Source: Dactylorhiza incarnata (taxonomy: Eukaryota; Streptophyta; Magnoliopsida; Asparagales; Orchidaceae). From it: DNA of 64,000 nt. The DNA is taken from contig JAWHQI010000009.1 in NCBI GenBank assembly GCA_033032865.1, forward strand, positions 14,154,001-14,218,000, in the 5' to 3' direction. Shown here piece after piece: positions 62,876 through 64,000 of the stretch. The notes under the pieces are model-generated. The model saw only the letters and a program-made list of their open reading frames with translations, ran no database searches and had not been told where the DNA came from. How positions within the stretch are numbered: position 1 is the first letter of the stretch; the number at the start of each line of letters is the position of its first letter. The position numbers were made by a program, and so were the translations under genes.

Positions 62876-64000
62876 AAAGAGACTCAAGATGAGATTCCTG
62901 CTCAGAATAATTCTGAAATGAGCAAAGCAACAGTTGAGGGGGAGGCTCAGGATGAGATCCCTGTTCAGGATAAAATTGATCTGATCAATGCAGAGACTGA
63001 GGGGGAGCCTCAAGATGAATTCCCAGCTGAAGATAATGCACCATTTGAGGGGGAGTCTCAGGCTGAGATCTCTGCTAAACAGAATTCTGTAATTGATGCT
63101 ATGGAAATAGAAGGAGAGCCTGAAGCACCAAAGAAACCTGCTGAGAAGGTTATCAAGATAGAATCCTCTAGCTCCCATATGAGCCAGAGAGATGATTCCT
63201 TAATCAGAGAAGAAAACAGCAAAGGTGTTGAAATGGAAAAGGAAATCCATGTGGATCTTAGTCCTATTCTACCTCAGCTGGAGGTGTTGCTGAATAATCA
63301 AAGAAGATTATTAGAACAATATATTGAGGAGAATAATACAAAAATGAAAAATGAGGTAGATTTCCAACTGAAATTGTTTAGATTTGAAGTAAATCATCAG
63401 ATATCTGCATTAAGAAAAGAGATGGTAAAATTCTTTAAGAGAGCTGGTGTTTCAGTAGATTATACAACTGAACAGCTTGATGTAATCAAAGAAAAATCAA
63501 AGGTTATTAAAGAATCTCAAGCTGGAATTACAAAGACAGTGGATGATGTTCAGACAAACCAAGGAATACTAAGTAGCAATATGCAAGTTCTGTATAAAGA
63601 ACAGGTAGCACAAATCTTAACAGGTACAAATAAGATTGAAGCTAGACTGCAACAGCAGAATGCTGATATCTTGGCTAAAATTGATGAGAGCTCCACAGTT
63701 CTAAAAGATCAAGCAAAGTTGAATGCAGATACTATAGATGATCATCTCTTTAAAGTAAAGAAAACCATTGAAAGTGGAGTTAATCACTTGGAAGTTCAAG
63801 TCAGATTTCAGAAGAATACTTTGAGAGATCACATTGTTGAAGAAGTCCTAAAGGGGGAGAGGTCAATGATTCAAGCTAGTTCTGAACATGCTATGTGGAC
63901 CTCAAACTATATAAGAGAAACTCTTGGATATCCTCCCATAGACTATGAGAATGATCAAGTCTCTGAGACAAGGCCAGCCTCTCTTACTCAGGTTCAAAAG
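62876..64000 (+). CDS. Element D ORF2, 3' part, open to window end
   Basis: After E's right TSD the D ORF2 frame continues for 375 codons without a stop to the last base of the window, so both ends are incomplete. The split preserves the frame: the codons before 51306 and from 62876 are in register. It begins with three degenerate acidic repeats (EGEAQDEIPVQ, EGEPQDEFPAE, EGESQAEISAK), has a short Ser-rich stretch, then a long Glu/Lys/Gln/Leu-rich region with heptad character (about 63260-63880), and ends with a Tyr/Pro-containing segment. Coiled-coil oligomerisation is plausible. No membrane segment is visible. Confidence 0.75.

Larger units (their letters stand above)
36586..64000 (+). mobile_element. 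Element D: Sirevirus-like Ty1-copia, split by I, F and E, continues past window end
   Basis: D starts TGTTGGGATCATTGCCC inside C's LTR, preceded by ACTTC as the candidate left TSD. Its pieces are 36586-40018, 42007-46142, 50210-51305 and 62871-64000. It has a 5' LTR, PBS, gag, pol, pre-ORF2 array and promoter, and ORF2. The 3' LTR is outside the window. gag and pol carry several stops and frameshifts, so it is old and inactive, in line with having received three insertions. Confidence 0.9.

Overview
The window is intergenic DNA of a flowering plant. I see no host gene, functional tRNA or rRNA in it. It is a nest of LTR retrotransposons of the kind that fills large angiosperm genomes: Ty1-copia elements with PBSs complementary to initiator tRNA-Met, one Ty3-gypsy chromovirus-like element, a TAA-flanked Harbinger/Tourist-type DNA element, and a composite of inverted tRNA-derived SINE-like units. 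The species cannot be told from the sequence.

Nesting, worked out from LTR ends and target-site duplications (TSDs). The oldest layer is gypsy element G on the minus strand (10014-13365, 21583-24991, 34543-35435). G is interrupted by copia A (+, its 5' LTR cut by the window start, ends 10013), copia H (+, 13371-21577, TSD GTTTG), copia B (-, 24997-34537, TSD GAGGC) and copia C (starts 35441). C is split inside its LTR by copia D (+, 36586 to beyond the window end). D holds DNA element I in gag (40019-42006, TSD TAA), LTR element F between pol and ORF2 (46143-50209, TSD ACTTC) and copia E inside ORF2 (51306-62870, TSD ATGAG). F's 5' LTR holds the SINE-like composite J (46470-47922). The deepest chain is G > C > D > F > J.

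A, B, D and E are Sirevirus-like: long LTRs ending TATTCAC-Cn-TCTAG, gag with a CCHC knuckle, PR-INT-RT-RNase H in one frame, then an extra ORF (ORF2) before the polypurine tract. F and C belong to the same LTR families. ORF2 is intact in E (917 codons). In D it is split by F and E but stays open to the window end. It is broken in A and vestigial in B. H is a different copia lineage with one intact 1,318-codon gag-pol and LTRs that differ at 6 of 1,114 positions. Its protease catalytic motif reads D-I-G.

The most interesting signal is a set of short palindromic arrays built on a GTCGA/TCGAC core. In A, B and E they occur at the same three places: the LTR U3 upstream of the TATA box, the C-terminal end of gag, and the gap between pol and ORF2. 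In D they occur at the first and third places. At the third place they lie directly upstream of a second TATA box that looks like an internal promoter for ORF2. The flanking sequences differ between families while the core and positions persist, and H carries a related CGTCGG/TCGACGA array in its own U3. Other candidates are a conserved pair of mutually exclusive hairpins in R-U5, acceptor-like TTTGCAG sites before pol and before ORF2, repeated PPT-like tracts in ORF2, the inverted SINE composite, and a retroelement (F) with only about 205 bp between its LTRs.
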